From: Hyphomonadaceae bacterium
GTDB lineage: Bacteria; Pseudomonadota; Alphaproteobacteria; Caulobacterales; Aquidulcibacteraceae
Direction of reading: 5' to 3'
Length of the DNA: 64,000 bases
NCBI GenBank assembly: GCA_023384105.1
Contig: JAHDXR010000001.1
Location: 124,001-188,000 of the forward strand
The notes beneath the pieces were generated by a model. The model was given only the letters and a program-made list of their open reading frames with translations, did not search any database and was not told the origin of the DNA. Positions 1 through 8,896 of the stretch are shown in pieces. Positions within the stretch are counted from its first letter, which is position 1. Each line of letters begins with the position of its first letter. Made by a program: the position numbers and the translations under genes.

Positions 1-83
1 CCCGATTGCAGATACTTGCGCTGAGAGCCAAGGATCGCCGCCAGTCTTCAAGACCCGATTCCGCGCCGATTCAATCTCAGCTG

Positions 84-120
84 AAAGGAAGGACCGCTCC
101 GAGAGCGGCCTTCCTTTTTT
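84..120 (+). terminator. Intrinsic terminator upstream of the window's first gene
   Basis: A GC-rich hairpin (AAGGAAGG, CCGCTC, loop, GAGCGG, CCTTCC) is followed by seven T on the + strand. It would end a rightward transcript entering from outside the window. Because it lies directly beyond the stop of the leftward gene that ends at 123, and the opposite strand also has a short T run, it probably works in both directions. Confidence 0.8.
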
Positions 121-122
121 TC

Positions 123-884
123 TCAGGTGATGAAGCGTTCGAAGACCGGGATGATGCGGTTCAGCCCCGCGCCGCGGCGATTGCGGTCGATCAGCGAGCC
201 GCCCCAATTGTAGCGGACGCCGATGCTGAATGTATTGGTCTCGATTTCACCTGGATCGAAGTCGACCAATCCGTAGCGATACTCGCCGAACACGCTGATG
301 GGCGCGTCGGCGAACTGATATTCCGCCCCGATTTGGGCGCTCCACACGTTCGGGTCGGACGTGCTGATATTGCCTTGGCCGAAGCCGGCGCCGCCTTGGA
401 TGCTGAAATTATCCGTGACGAAATACCGATACTCGCCTTCGAGCAGAGTGATGGCGTAGCCTTGGGTTTCCTGCTCGCTATAGCTCAAAATACCGCTGAC
501 GGTTGCGCGCGACAGATAGAATTGCGCTTCGATGGCGCCGGTCCAGGAAGCGATGTTGAAATCGTCGGCATCGTCATAGCCGACGTAACCGCCGATCAAC
601 CACGATGGGCTGCGCTTGTAGATGTGGACGCCAAGCCCCCACACGCCGACATCGTCGGCGTCGCCGCCCCAGTTGGCGTAACGCCCATCGATCTGCACAC
701 CGAGCGGAAGCTCGCCGAACGCGACTTGGCCGCCAATATTGGCGACATCAGCCTCGAACTCCGGCCCGCCGAAATCATAAGTGTGATTTCCGTAGCTCAC
801 ATCGACGTGGCCGCTCTGCGCCAGAGCCGCGTTTGGCGCGATCAATGCCGCCGCGAGTGCGGCGCTCAACAGGTATTTGCGCAT
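123..884 (-). CDS. Outer-membrane beta-barrel protein (porin-like)
   Basis: A 253-residue exported protein. A typical signal peptide (MRKYLLSAALAAALIAP, cleavage after NAALAQ) is followed by alternating aromatic and glycine strands and ends in repeated beta segments, as in small 8-12-strand barrels of the porin/OmpA-like superfamily. I chose the second of two in-frame ATGs because AAAGGGG sits at a normal distance from it but abuts the first. No enzyme motif is visible. The final residues (after VRYNWGGSL) form a polar tail rather than ending in an aromatic residue, which is unusual for a barrel. Substrate and exact family are unknown; it could be a passive pore or a structural protein. Confidence 0.75.
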   Translation of the reverse strand: MRKYLLSAALAAALIAPNAALAQSGHVDVSYGNHTYDFGGPEFEADVANIGGQVAFGELPLGVQIDGRYANWGGDADDVGVWGLGVHIYKRSPSWLIGGYVGYDDADDFNIASWTGAIEAQFYLSRATVSGILSYSEQETQGYAITLLEGEYRYFVTDNFSIQGGAGFGQGNISTSDPNVWSAQIGAEYQFADAPISVFGEYRYGLVDFDPGEIETNTFSIGVRYNWGGSLIDRNRRGAGLNRIIPVFERFIT

Positions 885-954
885 GAGCATCCCCTTTCAG
901 CGCCCTCCCAGCGAAGGCCAAACGTGAAATTGCGCGCACGACAGCGGACGGTTC

Positions 955-2262
955 TCATATCGTCGCTACTTCAAGCAGACGCTGCGTGCGCATGAGCACG
1001 TCATCTGTGTGTGCAGGCTCGACGCAGTTTAGGTCGTCGAGTGCGGTATGATGAAAGCGGTGGGCGCCAAACATACCGATCGCGGCGGCGTATCCTGCAG
1101 CCAGCACGGTCGCGAGTTCGCCGGCGGCGCCCGCGCTGGCGTCGTAGGCCGCTTCCAGTCCTGGCGCGCCCGCGAAGGCTGCGCGCGCAAGTGCGACGAA
1201 ATCGGAGCTGGCGACCAGAAAACGCTGCGGATCCGCGCTCGGCAGCGGCAGGAGACGCCCGCCCGCCTCGTGCCAGTCGCGCGCGGCGAAGCCTGCGCCA
1301 AGATGAAGCCAGAGCGCGGTCTGGTCCGGGGTCGGCGCCTTGCTTTCGATGAAGGCCGCGCCGCCCGTATTCTCGAACTCGTGCGAACTGGTTGAGACGA
1401 AAACGAGATTGTGCCCGGTAAATCGGTCCCGCATCCAGCGCGCGAGCGCCAGAAACACCGCCACACCGGGGCCGCGTTCGCCCGCACAGACGCCCCAACC
1501 CGAGCGTGGCGTCGACACAACGATCGAGCGTCGCGCCCCGCGGTCGAGGCGGCCGATCAGATTAAAAGCCTCACGTGTCGACGGAGGCGCATCCAGTGCG
1601 AGACTAACATTGCGTCCGGCGTGAGCGGCGATATCGAATGCGCGCCACGCCTTGGGCGCCAGCATCAGCACAGGCCCTCGTTCGTTTGTGAGCGGGCGAT
1701 TCAATCTGATGAGTTCGCCCGTTGGACCGTGCGTCACGAGGATCAGCGCGCCGGCGCCCGCTGTGAAAACGCGCGCGATCGCTGCGGCGATCTCAGGCTG
1801 CGCCGCCGAGGACCAGCGTCGCTGCGGCAAATGCGCGATGACGACAGCGCCGCCGGCGCCGCTCAGACTTGTTAGCCCGGGGCTCCAGTCCACGAGCGGC
1901 GCCTCGATGCGCATCTGTGCGGGGGAAGGGCCGGTATCGTGCACGGCGAGGTCGACGCCGCGCCCGGCGAGGGCGAGCGTGCACCGCTGGAGATCGAGGT
2001 CGAGCGCGGGGATCGGCTGGCGTTCGGTGGCGTAGCCAAGCTCAGACAAGCGCCTCTCAATCCACGCGCCCGATGCTGCGTCGCCGGGGCCGCCGGCGTT
2101 CTTGGCGCCAAAAGCGGCGAAGGCCGCCAGATCGGCTGCGATGGCGGCGGCTGGCCCGCCTGTTTGGAGCGTGGACGCGCACGCCCCTGCAAGACCGGCC
2201 AGCCCGGCGCCAAGCGCTGAGCGGCGGCTGAGGGCTGGCGGGGGCGTCCAAATTGTGCGCAA
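955..2262 (-). CDS. Tat-exported M28-like hydrolase lacking canonical metal ligands
   Basis: About 435 residues from a TTG start. The N-terminus has a twin-arginine signal (SRRSALGAGLAGLAG) ending near a cysteine, so it may be a Tat-exported lipoprotein. The C-terminal half has the fold signature of M28 peptidases, but the usual GAHYDS, DDN and EE metal sites read STPRSG, AGERGPG and TSSHE, so zinc binding as in aminopeptidases is unlikely. The ORF track extends it upstream, but that would overlap the divergent GntR gene; TTG at 2262 has AGGGA upstream. It lies divergent from the GntR regulator and probably belongs to the same regulon as the TBDR to the right. Function as a hydrolase is inferred from fold only. 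Confidence 0.6.
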   Translation of the reverse strand: MRTIWTPPPALSRRSALGAGLAGLAGACASTLQTGGPAAAIAADLAAFAAFGAKNAGGPGDAASGAWIERRLSELGYATERQPIPALDLDLQRCTLALAGRGVDLAVHDTGPSPAQMRIEAPLVDWSPGLTSLSGAGGAVVIAHLPQRRWSSAAQPEIAAAIARVFTAGAGALILVTHGPTGELIRLNRPLTNERGPVLMLAPKAWRAFDIAAHAGRNVSLALDAPPSTREAFNLIGRLDRGARRSIVVSTPRSGWGVCAGERGPGVAVFLALARWMRDRFTGHNLVFVSTSSHEFENTGGAAFIESKAPTPDQTALWLHLGAGFAARDWHEAGGRLLPLPSADPQRFLVASSDFVALARAAFAGAPGLEAAYDASAGAAGELATVLAAGYAAAIGMFGAHRFHHTALDDLNCVEPAHTDDVLMRTQRLLEVATI

Positions 2263-2263
2263 T
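2252..2263. promoter_or_regulatory. Probable GntR operator, left copy (ATTGTGCGCAAT)
   Basis: A 12-bp near-palindrome preceded by CAA and followed by A, 30 bp upstream of the GntR start and overlapping the proposed TTG start of the divergent hydrolase. A nearly identical 12-mer lies before the TBDR at 3162. FCD-type GntR regulators commonly bind TTGTnnACAA-like dyads, so autoregulation is the likely role. Confidence 0.6.
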
Positions 2264-2293
2264 ACTGCTTCCCTGGGCGGCAGGAGGCGAGTA

Positions 2294-3016
2294 GTGACCG
2301 AAGAGCCGGCGGCGTCAAGCCAGGAGGAGGCCGAGCGCGAGCTGCCGCTCGACGCCATCATCGCGCGCGAACTGGTGCGCGACATCGTCAACGGCGTCTA
2401 TCCGCCGGGCTGCTGGATCCGCGAGCAGGAGGTGGCCTCCAAACACGGAACCAGCCGCACGCCGGTTCGCAACGCCTTCCGCCAAGTCGAGCGTGAGGGC
2501 TTTATCAAGGTCAGGCCCTGGCGCGGGGCGATGGTGCTTGAACTCAGCGCCGACGACACCCGCTATGTGCTCGACCTCCTGGAAGTCGTCTACGGCGTCG
2601 CCATGCGCATCGCGGCGGAGAAGACGCCGGAATCGCAATTTCCCCTTCTTGATGAGATGTTTGCGCGCGCCTTGGACGCCGTCGATCGTAATTCGCTGCC
2701 TGAGCGCGTCGAGATCGCCTTTCAGATGGGTCGGCGCCTATCGCGCTGGAGCGGCAGCGCCATCGTCCATGACGTCTTGAACCGGGTGGGCAGTTTGGCG
2801 CTTTGGCAGCACCGGTTTTTGGACTTCGACGTGCCCGCGGCGGCGCAGCGCCAGGTCGAGTTGCACCGTGGCCTGGTGGCGGCGATCAAGACCCGCAACG
2901 GCGCGGAAGCCGAACGTTGCGCGCGCGAGATCGTGGCGCTGACACGCAGCTTTCTCGTCCCGCGTGTGCGTCTCCAAAAGGACACGCCACCCCCGAAACG
3001 ACCCAGGAAGAGCTGA
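2294..3016 (+). CDS. GntR-family (FCD subgroup) transcriptional regulator
   Basis: 240 residues from GTG 2294, chosen because AGGAGG lies six bases upstream; the longer ORF in the track would overlap the divergent gene. The N-terminal winged helix (about 18-80) contains the family pattern IVNGVYPPG and SRTPVRNAFRQVEREG; the C-terminal helical part fits the FCD ligand-binding domain, which usually senses small carboxylic acids. It likely represses itself and the following TBDR operon through the two ATTGTGCrCAAT sites. The ligand is unknown. Confidence 0.88.
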   Translation: MTEEPAASSQEEAERELPLDAIIARELVRDIVNGVYPPGCWIREQEVASKHGTSRTPVRNAFRQVEREGFIKVRPWRGAMVLELSADDTRYVLDLLEVVYGVAMRIAAEKTPESQFPLLDEMFARALDAVDRNSLPERVEIAFQMGRRLSRWSGSAIVHDVLNRVGSLALWQHRFLDFDVPAAAQRQVELHRGLVAAIKTRNGAEAERCAREIVALTRSFLVPRVRLQKDTPPPKRPRKS

Positions 3017-3031
3017 GCTTGCGCGCGGCAG

Positions 3032-3068
3032 TTGACAAGCCGCTACTTCTATTCAAATTGTGCACAAT
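3032..3068 (+). promoter_or_regulatory. TBDR promoter -35 (TTGACA) with GntR operator ATTGTGCACAAT
   Basis: TTGACA at 3032-3037 is a consensus -35. The perfect palindrome ATTGTGCACAAT at 3057-3068 sits where the -10 would be, preceded by CAA and followed by A exactly as in the copy at 2252. The geometry suits repression by the GntR protein encoded just upstream. Confidence 0.65.
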
Positions 3069-3161
3069 ATGGCTCCAATAGAGAGCCAGGGAGGAGACTT
3101 CCAACACGTGGGTGCGGCGCGAATGAGCGCCGCCGCGCGTTAGAGATTGGGGAGTGGGAAG

Positions 3162-5540
3162 ATGAACAAGCGCGTCTTGCGCATAGGCGCTGCGGCGTTG
3201 GCGCTGGTGTTTCCATTTGCAGTGCCGGCGGTCGCCCAGGAGAGCCAGCCAGCGGCCGAAGATGCGGACGAAGTCGTTGTCACCGCGCGCCGCCGCGCTG
3301 AGCAATTGCGCGAGGTGCCGGCCTCGGTCACCGCGATCACCGAAGCTGACCGCCAAGCGCTCGTACTCGACCGCATGGACGATTATCTGCGCCAGTCGCA
3401 AAGCACGACGTTGGTGACGTCAGGTCCCGAATATCTCAACGACATCACCATTCGCGGCCAGGGCAGCGGCCGCGTCGGCTTTACCGAGACGGCGACCGGC
3501 CTCTACCGCGACGGCGTCTACAATGCCGGCGGCGGTTTCGGCGGACGCACTTTGAGCCGGCTCGATCTTTTCGACACGTCCCGCGTCGAAGTGTTGCGCG
3601 GTCCCCAAGGCGCGTTGTTCGGACGCAACGCCGTGGGCGGCGTCATCAATGTCATTCCAAACGGCCCGGGCGACGAATTCGACGCACGCCTGACCGGGCG
3701 GTACGCCGATCCAGAACGCACCGACCTGGAGGCGGTGCTCAATATTCCGGTCGGCGACACCTTCGCGGTGCGCCTGGGCGGTTTCCACACCAATCAGGAC
3801 GAAGGCTTCATCTTCAACACAGCGACCGGCGAATTCATCGATCGCCAGGAAGTAGGCGGCGCGCGCGTCACCGCCGAAACGCGGCCAACCGAGGCTGTCA
3901 GGTTTGCGGCGTCGATCGAGTATTTCGACGGCGAGACCCCAGCCTTCACCGGGCTGGCGCGCAATCCGATTCTCGATCCCGAACCTTACGTGCGCGCCAA
4001 CCAGAACAGAGTCGGCGTCACCAATGTGATCGAGCGTGCGCTCACGCTGAGCGCCGATTTCGAATTGGGCGGGGCCGATCTGGCGCTGCGCGCTGCACGG
4101 CGCGAGCGCGACGGCGGGCGCACCAACGAGGATGACGACCATTTCGCAGGTCAATCCCTGACCGACGTCCTCTCCGGCGCTCCAGTGGGATTTCCCGATT
4201 ACACGCGCGCCCAGCTCGAAGTCTATGAGCGCGATATCTATCAGGCGATTCTCACGTCGCGAAGCGAGGGGCGCCTGCGCTGGCTGATCGGTGGTGAAGT
4301 GCTGCAGTCGACAGACCGGGTCAACACCGAGCCGCTCTTATGCCCCGCCTACACCGGCGCTCCTCAAGCGGCGACGCCGGGCTGCTTTGTCGGCGACGCC
4401 GGCGTCTTGGCCGGGGCTTCGCTCACCGCGCGCAGCGCCGGTCGGCGCACCATGAACAACGACCGTTTCATCGAGGAGCTGCAATCGATCTCACTCTTCG
4501 GTTCGATCGACTACGACTTGACCGAGCGGCTCCTGCTTGGTCTCGAGATGCGCGTGCAGCAAGATGAACGCGACTATCAGTTCCGCCGCTTCTCTGAAGA
4601 TCCGCTCGTCTATTTCGGCGCCGGCGCGCCGCCTGCAGGAATGCTCGCGCCGCTGGGCGGATCCGGCGTCACCACCACACAATTTTGCCCGCCGACATTG
4701 GCGGCGCCGGCGTGCGCGCCGGGAAACGAAACGGCGGAAGTGTTTTCCCAGCAGGAGAACACTTTCTATACGCCGACCGCGACTCTCAGATGGAATTTCG
4801 CCGATGAACAATACGCATATCTGCGTTTTGCCACCGGCTATCGCTCCGGCGGCTTCAACACCAATTTGCCTCCGACCACGATCCGCTCGGCGCTCGCCGG
4901 CGCGCTTACCTATGACGCCGAGTACGCTTACAATTACGAAGCAGGCTGGAAGGGCGAGCTGTTTGGCTTCAACGCCGAAGCGGCAATCTTCTATACTTGG
5001 ACGGACAGCGTGCAGGTGGTGACTGCGCCCGCTCTTGGCGCGCCGGGTTTTGTTCTGTCCAATGCCGGCGACGCGCACGTCTATGGCTTCGAAGCGGAGC
5101 TGCGGCGCACGTTCGAGCTTGGACCGGGCCGCCTCGCCACGCGTCTCGCCTTCGCAACTTTGGACGGGAAATTCGAGGAGGGGGCAAGTCTCATCAACCA
5201 AGGCGTCGTGGTCGATCTTGAGGGACGCCAAGTGCCGCGGCTTCGCGACTACCAAGTGACAGCCAATCTCTTCTACACCCAACCGATCGGAACCCTACGC
5301 GGCTTCGTCGGCGTCAGTGGTCAGTTCGCCGACGGCGGTTTCGATAATCCGGATAATACGCGCGCGTATGAAGGTTACGAACTTTACGATGCGCGCCTTG
5401 GGCTTGAAGGCGGACATTGGCGCTTTTCGCTGTTCGGCCGCAACCTCACCGATGCGCGCTACGTGCTGAACGAGGTGAGCACCAACCAATTCTGGAGCCA
5501 GCCCCGCGTCTACGGTGCGGAGCTCACACTGCGCTATTAG
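3162..5540 (+). CDS. TonB-dependent receptor
   Basis: 792 residues. A signal peptide (MNKRVLRIGAAALALVF..AVAQ) precedes a TonB-box-like DEVVVTARRR, a plug domain (about 45-170, with VEVLRGPQGALFGRNAVGG) and a C-terminal 22-strand barrel ending in YGAELTLRY. It is an active-transport channel of the outer membrane powered by TonB-ExbB-ExbD, of the sphingomonad/caulobacter type usually linked to organic substrates rather than siderophores. The start is the ATG at 3162; the track's 3147 start is a TTG. It heads a + strand run with the hydrolase and DUF1254 genes and is probably controlled by the GntR protein. The substrate cannot be read from sequence. Confidence 0.92.
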   Translation: MNKRVLRIGAAALALVFPFAVPAVAQESQPAAEDADEVVVTARRRAEQLREVPASVTAITEADRQALVLDRMDDYLRQSQSTTLVTSGPEYLNDITIRGQGSGRVGFTETATGLYRDGVYNAGGGFGGRTLSRLDLFDTSRVEVLRGPQGALFGRNAVGGVINVIPNGPGDEFDARLTGRYADPERTDLEAVLNIPVGDTFAVRLGGFHTNQDEGFIFNTATGEFIDRQEVGGARVTAETRPTEAVRFAASIEYFDGETPAFTGLARNPILDPEPYVRANQNRVGVTNVIERALTLSADFELGGADLALRAARRERDGGRTNEDDDHFAGQSLTDVLSGAPVGFPDYTRAQLEVYERDIYQAILTSRSEGRLRWLIGGEVLQSTDRVNTEPLLCPAYTGAPQAATPGCFVGDAGVLAGASLTARSAGRRTMNNDRFIEELQSISLFGSIDYDLTERLLLGLEMRVQQDERDYQFRRFSEDPLVYFGAGAPPAGMLAPLGGSGVTTTQFCPPTLAAPACAPGNETAEVFSQQENTFYTPTATLRWNFADEQYAYLRFATGYRSGGFNTNLPPTTIRSALAGALTYDAEYAYNYEAGWKGELFGFNAEAAIFYTWTDSVQVVTAPALGAPGFVLSNAGDAHVYGFEAELRRTFELGPGRLATRLAFATLDGKFEEGASLINQGVVVDLEGRQVPRLRDYQVTANLFYTQPIGTLRGFVGVSGQFADGGFDNPDNTRAYEGYELYDARLGLEGGHWRFSLFGRNLTDARYVLNEVSTNQFWSQPRVYGAELTLRY

Positions 5541-5551
5541 AGGCAAGAGCC

Positions 5552-6556
5552 ATGGTCTTCACGCCGGTGGGAAACACGCTGTGCGCACTCATGCTGGTTC
5601 TGGCGTTGTCACTTGGCGCCTGCGCCGGTTCGAGCGCCGCGCAAGCCGCGCCGGCGGCGCCAACGGAGGGCGTGGAAATCGTTTACGGCGAGTGGCGCGA
5701 CGCCGCGCGCGATCGCGTCGTGCCGTACAAGCTCTACTTGCCGAGCGCACGCATGCCCGCGCCGGTGGTGATCTTCTCGCACGGCCTCGGCGGCAATCGC
5801 GAAGCGGCGTCGTATCTGCTTGAATATCTCGCCGCCAACGGTTTTGCCGCCGTTTCAATCCAGCATCCCGGCACCGACGAAACGCTGTTGCGCGGCGGGG
5901 GCGGCATGGAGCGCTTGCGCGAGAGTGTGCGCGACGTTCGCGCCGCCGCCGCGCGGTTCGGCGACGTGCGCTTCGTCATCGATCAATTGGAGCGTGAGAA
6001 CGCTGGCGGCGTCCATGCCGGCCGCTTCGATCTCTCGCGGATCGGCATGTCGGGGCACTCGTATGGCGCGCTGACGACTTTGATCGCGGTGGGTCAGCGC
6101 CCGGCCGCGGGTCCGGCTGATCGGTTTCGCGATTTCCGCATCGATGCGGCGATCGTCTACAGCCCCAACGCGCCACGCAATCAGGAACCCGCGGCGGCGC
6201 TCGGCGACATCCGCACGCCTATTCTGCATTTGACCGGAACGGCGGACCGGACGCCGCTCGATCTCGAGATGACGCCGGAAGGGCGCCAGATTCCCTTCCG
6301 CACCATTGCCGGCGCCGACCAGTTTCTGATCGTGTTCGATGGCGGCGATCACATGATCTTCTCCGGGCGCGTGCAGCGCAGCGGGCGCATGAACGCCGCC
6401 CAGCAGGCGCAGACCGAGGCGATTCGACGGGAGAGCTTGACCTTCTGGCGTGCTTATCTTCTGGAGGATGCGTCGGCGCTCGCCGCGATCTGCGGCCTGC
6501 CGCAACGCATCGATCCAATCGGGACCGCCGAGGTCAAAGCCGCGCGCTGCGGCTAG
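5552..6556 (+). CDS. Lipoprotein alpha/beta hydrolase (dienelactone/PAF-acetylhydrolase-like)
   Basis: 334 residues from ATG 5552, 11 bases after the TBDR stop. The signal ends in a lipobox (LSLGAC), so it is a lipoprotein of the envelope. VVIFSHGLGGNREA is the oxyanion loop; GMSGHSYGA carries the nucleophilic serine; an Asp (LTGTADRTP) and a His (DGGDHMIF) complete a plausible triad. The architecture resembles platelet-activating-factor acetylhydrolase-like and dienelactone-hydrolase-like enzymes, so an ester is the likely substrate, taken up in concert with the preceding receptor. Precise chemistry unknown. Confidence 0.85.
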   Translation: MVFTPVGNTLCALMLVLALSLGACAGSSAAQAAPAAPTEGVEIVYGEWRDAARDRVVPYKLYLPSARMPAPVVIFSHGLGGNREAASYLLEYLAANGFAAVSIQHPGTDETLLRGGGGMERLRESVRDVRAAAARFGDVRFVIDQLERENAGGVHAGRFDLSRIGMSGHSYGALTTLIAVGQRPAAGPADRFRDFRIDAAIVYSPNAPRNQEPAAALGDIRTPILHLTGTADRTPLDLEMTPEGRQIPFRTIAGADQFLIVFDGGDHMIFSGRVQRSGRMNAAQQAQTEAIRRESLTFWRAYLLEDASALAAICGLPQRIDPIGTAEVKAARCG

Positions 6557-6575
6557 TCGCATGGAGATCGCGCCG

Positions 6576-7910
6576 ATGCATCGCCGCCGGATGATCCAGA
6601 CGTCGCTCGCTTTGGCCGTGTCGGGCTGTGCGACGGGCCCAATTGGCGATAGCGGCGGCGGCGATCCGTTCGAGCGCGCGTTCTATTATGCGTTTCCGCT
6701 CTACGAGTTCGCCCGCATCCAGCAGGATCGCACCGGCGCGATCGACGGCCAGCCTGGGCGGCTCAACACCATCGTGCACCGCGCGCAATTGCTCGATCAC
6801 ACCTCGCGCCTGGTCACGGCGCCGAACAACGACACGATCTATTCGTCGTCGTTCCTGGAGCTCTCAAGAGGCCCAGTCGAGATCGAGGCGCCCAGTTCGT
6901 CGGAGCGATACTTTTCCATCGCTTTCATGCAGGCGTTTACCGACGTGTTCGCCTATATCGGTACGCGGGCCACCGGCGGGGAGGGCGGGCGCTATTGGAT
7001 CGTCGGCCCGCAATGGACGGGCGAGGGCGCAGAAGGCGTCCGCATCATCCGTTCGCCGACCAATGATGTGTGGATGCTCATGCGTACGCTGGTTGACGGG
7101 CCAAGTGATCTGGCCGTGGCGCACGCGTTTCAGCAGCGGCTCACACTAACGCTTCCGCCGGGCCGCGCCGGCGCGCGCGGTTACGCAGTGACGGCGCGCG
7201 ACGTCAACGATCCGGCGAACTTTCTGGCGCTTGCCAACGAGGTGATCGCGCGCTCGCCGGGGGGCGCAGATCAGCTCGCCCGCGCGCCGGGTTTCGCCGC
7301 GCAGGGCGTCGGCGTTTCCAATCCGCCATCGCCTGAAGTGCTGGAGCGCTTTCGCGAAGTGATCCCGGCTGCGCTCGAAACGCTGCGCGATGTGTTTCGC
7401 TTCAGAGACTACGCCGTCGATGGCTGGAGCTACCAGCCGCCGGGCATTGGCGATTTCGGCGACAATGACCGGCTCCGCGCCGCCGTGGCGCTCGGCGGCA
7501 TTGCGGCGCTGGGCGAGGAAGAGGCGATGTACTTCCACGCCAACTTCGACGCTGCTGGCGAACGGCTTAACGGCGCTGCGCGCTATCGTTGGCGCGTGCC
7601 AGCCGGCGGCGTGCCGGTTGACGGATTTTGGTCGCTGACCATGTACACGGTCACGCCCGAGGGGCGCTACTTCCTGGTCGATAACCCGATCCAGCGTTAT
7701 TCGATCGGCGATCGCACGCAGGGTTTGGTCGTCGATGCCGACGGCGGCATCGAGATTTGGATTCAGCGCGAGCGTCCGGAGGGCGCGATGGCGGCCAATT
7801 GGCTGCCGGCGCCGGAAGGCCCGATGCGCTTGGCGCTGCGCGCGTACCTGCCCAAGCCACAATTGCGAAGCCGTTCCTGGCGCGTGCCTGCGCTGCGCCG
7901 CGTGATTTGA
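6576..7910 (+). CDS. DUF1254/DUF1214 domain lipoprotein
   Basis: About 444 residues. HRRRMIQTSLALAVSGC is a lipoprotein signal with lipobox VSGC. The N-terminal half (FYYAFPLYEFARIQ, NNDTIYSSSFLEL) matches DUF1254 and the C-terminal half (FWSLTMYTVTPEGRYFLVDNPI) matches DUF1214, the usual pairing in this periplasmic family of unknown activity. I prefer ATG 6576 over 6561 because GGAG lies nine bases upstream. It follows the alpha/beta hydrolase by about 20 bases and is likely cotranscribed. The family occurs near catabolic genes, but no reaction is established. Confidence 0.85.
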   Translation: MHRRRMIQTSLALAVSGCATGPIGDSGGGDPFERAFYYAFPLYEFARIQQDRTGAIDGQPGRLNTIVHRAQLLDHTSRLVTAPNNDTIYSSSFLELSRGPVEIEAPSSSERYFSIAFMQAFTDVFAYIGTRATGGEGGRYWIVGPQWTGEGAEGVRIIRSPTNDVWMLMRTLVDGPSDLAVAHAFQQRLTLTLPPGRAGARGYAVTARDVNDPANFLALANEVIARSPGGADQLARAPGFAAQGVGVSNPPSPEVLERFREVIPAALETLRDVFRFRDYAVDGWSYQPPGIGDFGDNDRLRAAVALGGIAALGEEEAMYFHANFDAAGERLNGAARYRWRVPAGGVPVDGFWSLTMYTVTPEGRYFLVDNPIQRYSIGDRTQGLVVDADGGIEIWIQRERPEGAMAANWLPAPEGPMRLALRAYLPKPQLRSRSWRVPALRRVI

Positions 7911-8482
7911 GCTGCCGGCGGGGGCGAAGCAAGACGTCTTGCAGCGGCGCGTGAACGCGAGCCACATCGAATGGCGCGCTGTTGCACCGATGATAAGCGC
8001 CTTGCCTAGCGTCTGCTTACAATCCGGGCGTGGCTACATCCGTTTCTGGGATAAACCAGACTCATGGCACCTCAAGTTTGTGACAATTGACTGTTCCGAA
8101 CTCTGCGGCCAAGTTCTCCAAGGCGCAACAATATCAAAAGCCTAGACCACCACCGAACACTGGATCCTTCTCCCTCCCTCTCCGCCATTGCCATGCTTTT
8201 ACTGGGCAAACGCCGGAAATTGCCGCCGGCTGCCGCCGGAGCCGCGACGCAACGAAACTCGGAAAATCGCCTGTTGACGCAAAGGCGTAGCATCGGCGGC
8301 GATCGGCGGTGAAAAAGTTCGAATCCCTCGCGGTGGAATCGTGGACTGGCTTGAAACGCACTTGAGGTAGTTGCCCCCGATCAGCCTGCTACGGGGACGC
8401 GCTGAGCGCTAATTTTCAGATGCCGGCGAGGCCATTGGTGCGGTGGCGGCGCTGACGCGCCTGTTTCCACGCCTGGCTTTCC
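7911..8482. other. Gene-poor stretch with a possible HTH/excisionase remnant
   Basis: No convincing gene, terminator or RNA is visible. The end (8281-8370, + frame) reads VASAAIGGEKVRIPRG then IVDWLETHLR and a stop. This resembles the last third of an AlpA/excisionase-type helix-turn-helix protein (IGGxVRIPRxxIxxWL), but an in-frame stop at about 8275 removes its N-terminus. It probably marks the left edge of the decayed mobile region. The short ORFs listed here in the track look spurious. Confidence 0.35.
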
Positions 8483-8719
8483 TCATCCTTGCGGCCCGAA
8501 CATTTCATCGAACAGATCGCCGAACCAGCGCTCGAACACCTCGATTTCGGCCTCGGTGATGGGCACGCGCTCCGGCCAGTCGTCGATGACCACGAACTCA
8601 AGTTCGGCTTTCCGCTTCCGCCCAGCTCGCGGCGGTGTTGGGCGAGCGTAGTCGTAAAGATCGTCAAGATCGCCGCACCGCTCGTCGATTGTCCGGTGGG
8701 GAGGTCGTTTTCGCTTCAT
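8483..8719 (-). CDS. Small conserved-looking protein of an ICE remnant
   Basis: 78 residues, MKRKRPPHRTIDERCG at the start and an acidic C-terminal half (ITEAEIEVFERWFGDLF). I do not recognise a domain. From memory, similar short proteins sit beside AlpA-like helix-turn-helix genes in alphaproteobacterial integrative elements, which fits the gene at 8897. Its ATG overlaps the stop of a tiny upstream ORF (8716-8814, about 32 codons, MSTPTVRRYLHDP..) as ATGA, suggesting translational coupling. That ORF may itself be a coding remnant. Confidence 0.5.
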   Translation of the reverse strand: MKRKRPPHRTIDERCGDLDDLYDYARPTPPRAGRKRKAELEFVVIDDWPERVPITEAEIEVFERWFGDLFDEMFGPQG

Positions 8720-8896
8720 GCCTCATTGGCGCCGTCCGGGATGTCCGCCGCAAGCGCAAAAACCGGGCGTCGTATGGGATCGTGCAAATAGCGCCGAACG
8801 GTGGGTGTCGACATCGGTGCTGCCGGAGCGAGCGGCGGAATTGGACGGCAGCCTCGAACGCGCCGCGCTGACGCGGCGTTTTCAAGGAAGATCGTC

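Noticed and set aside
4340-5022. Several ORFs of 70-160 codons inside the first receptor gene on both strands
   Set aside because: They are shadow frames of a clear TBDR; Arg/Ala-rich with no ribosome sites or motifs.
8310-8330. GTTCGAATCCC, resembling a tRNA T-loop and a possible attachment site
   Set aside because: No acceptor or anticodon stem can be formed around it, and the same bases are better explained as the end of a helix-turn-helix reading frame (VRIPRG..IVDWL).
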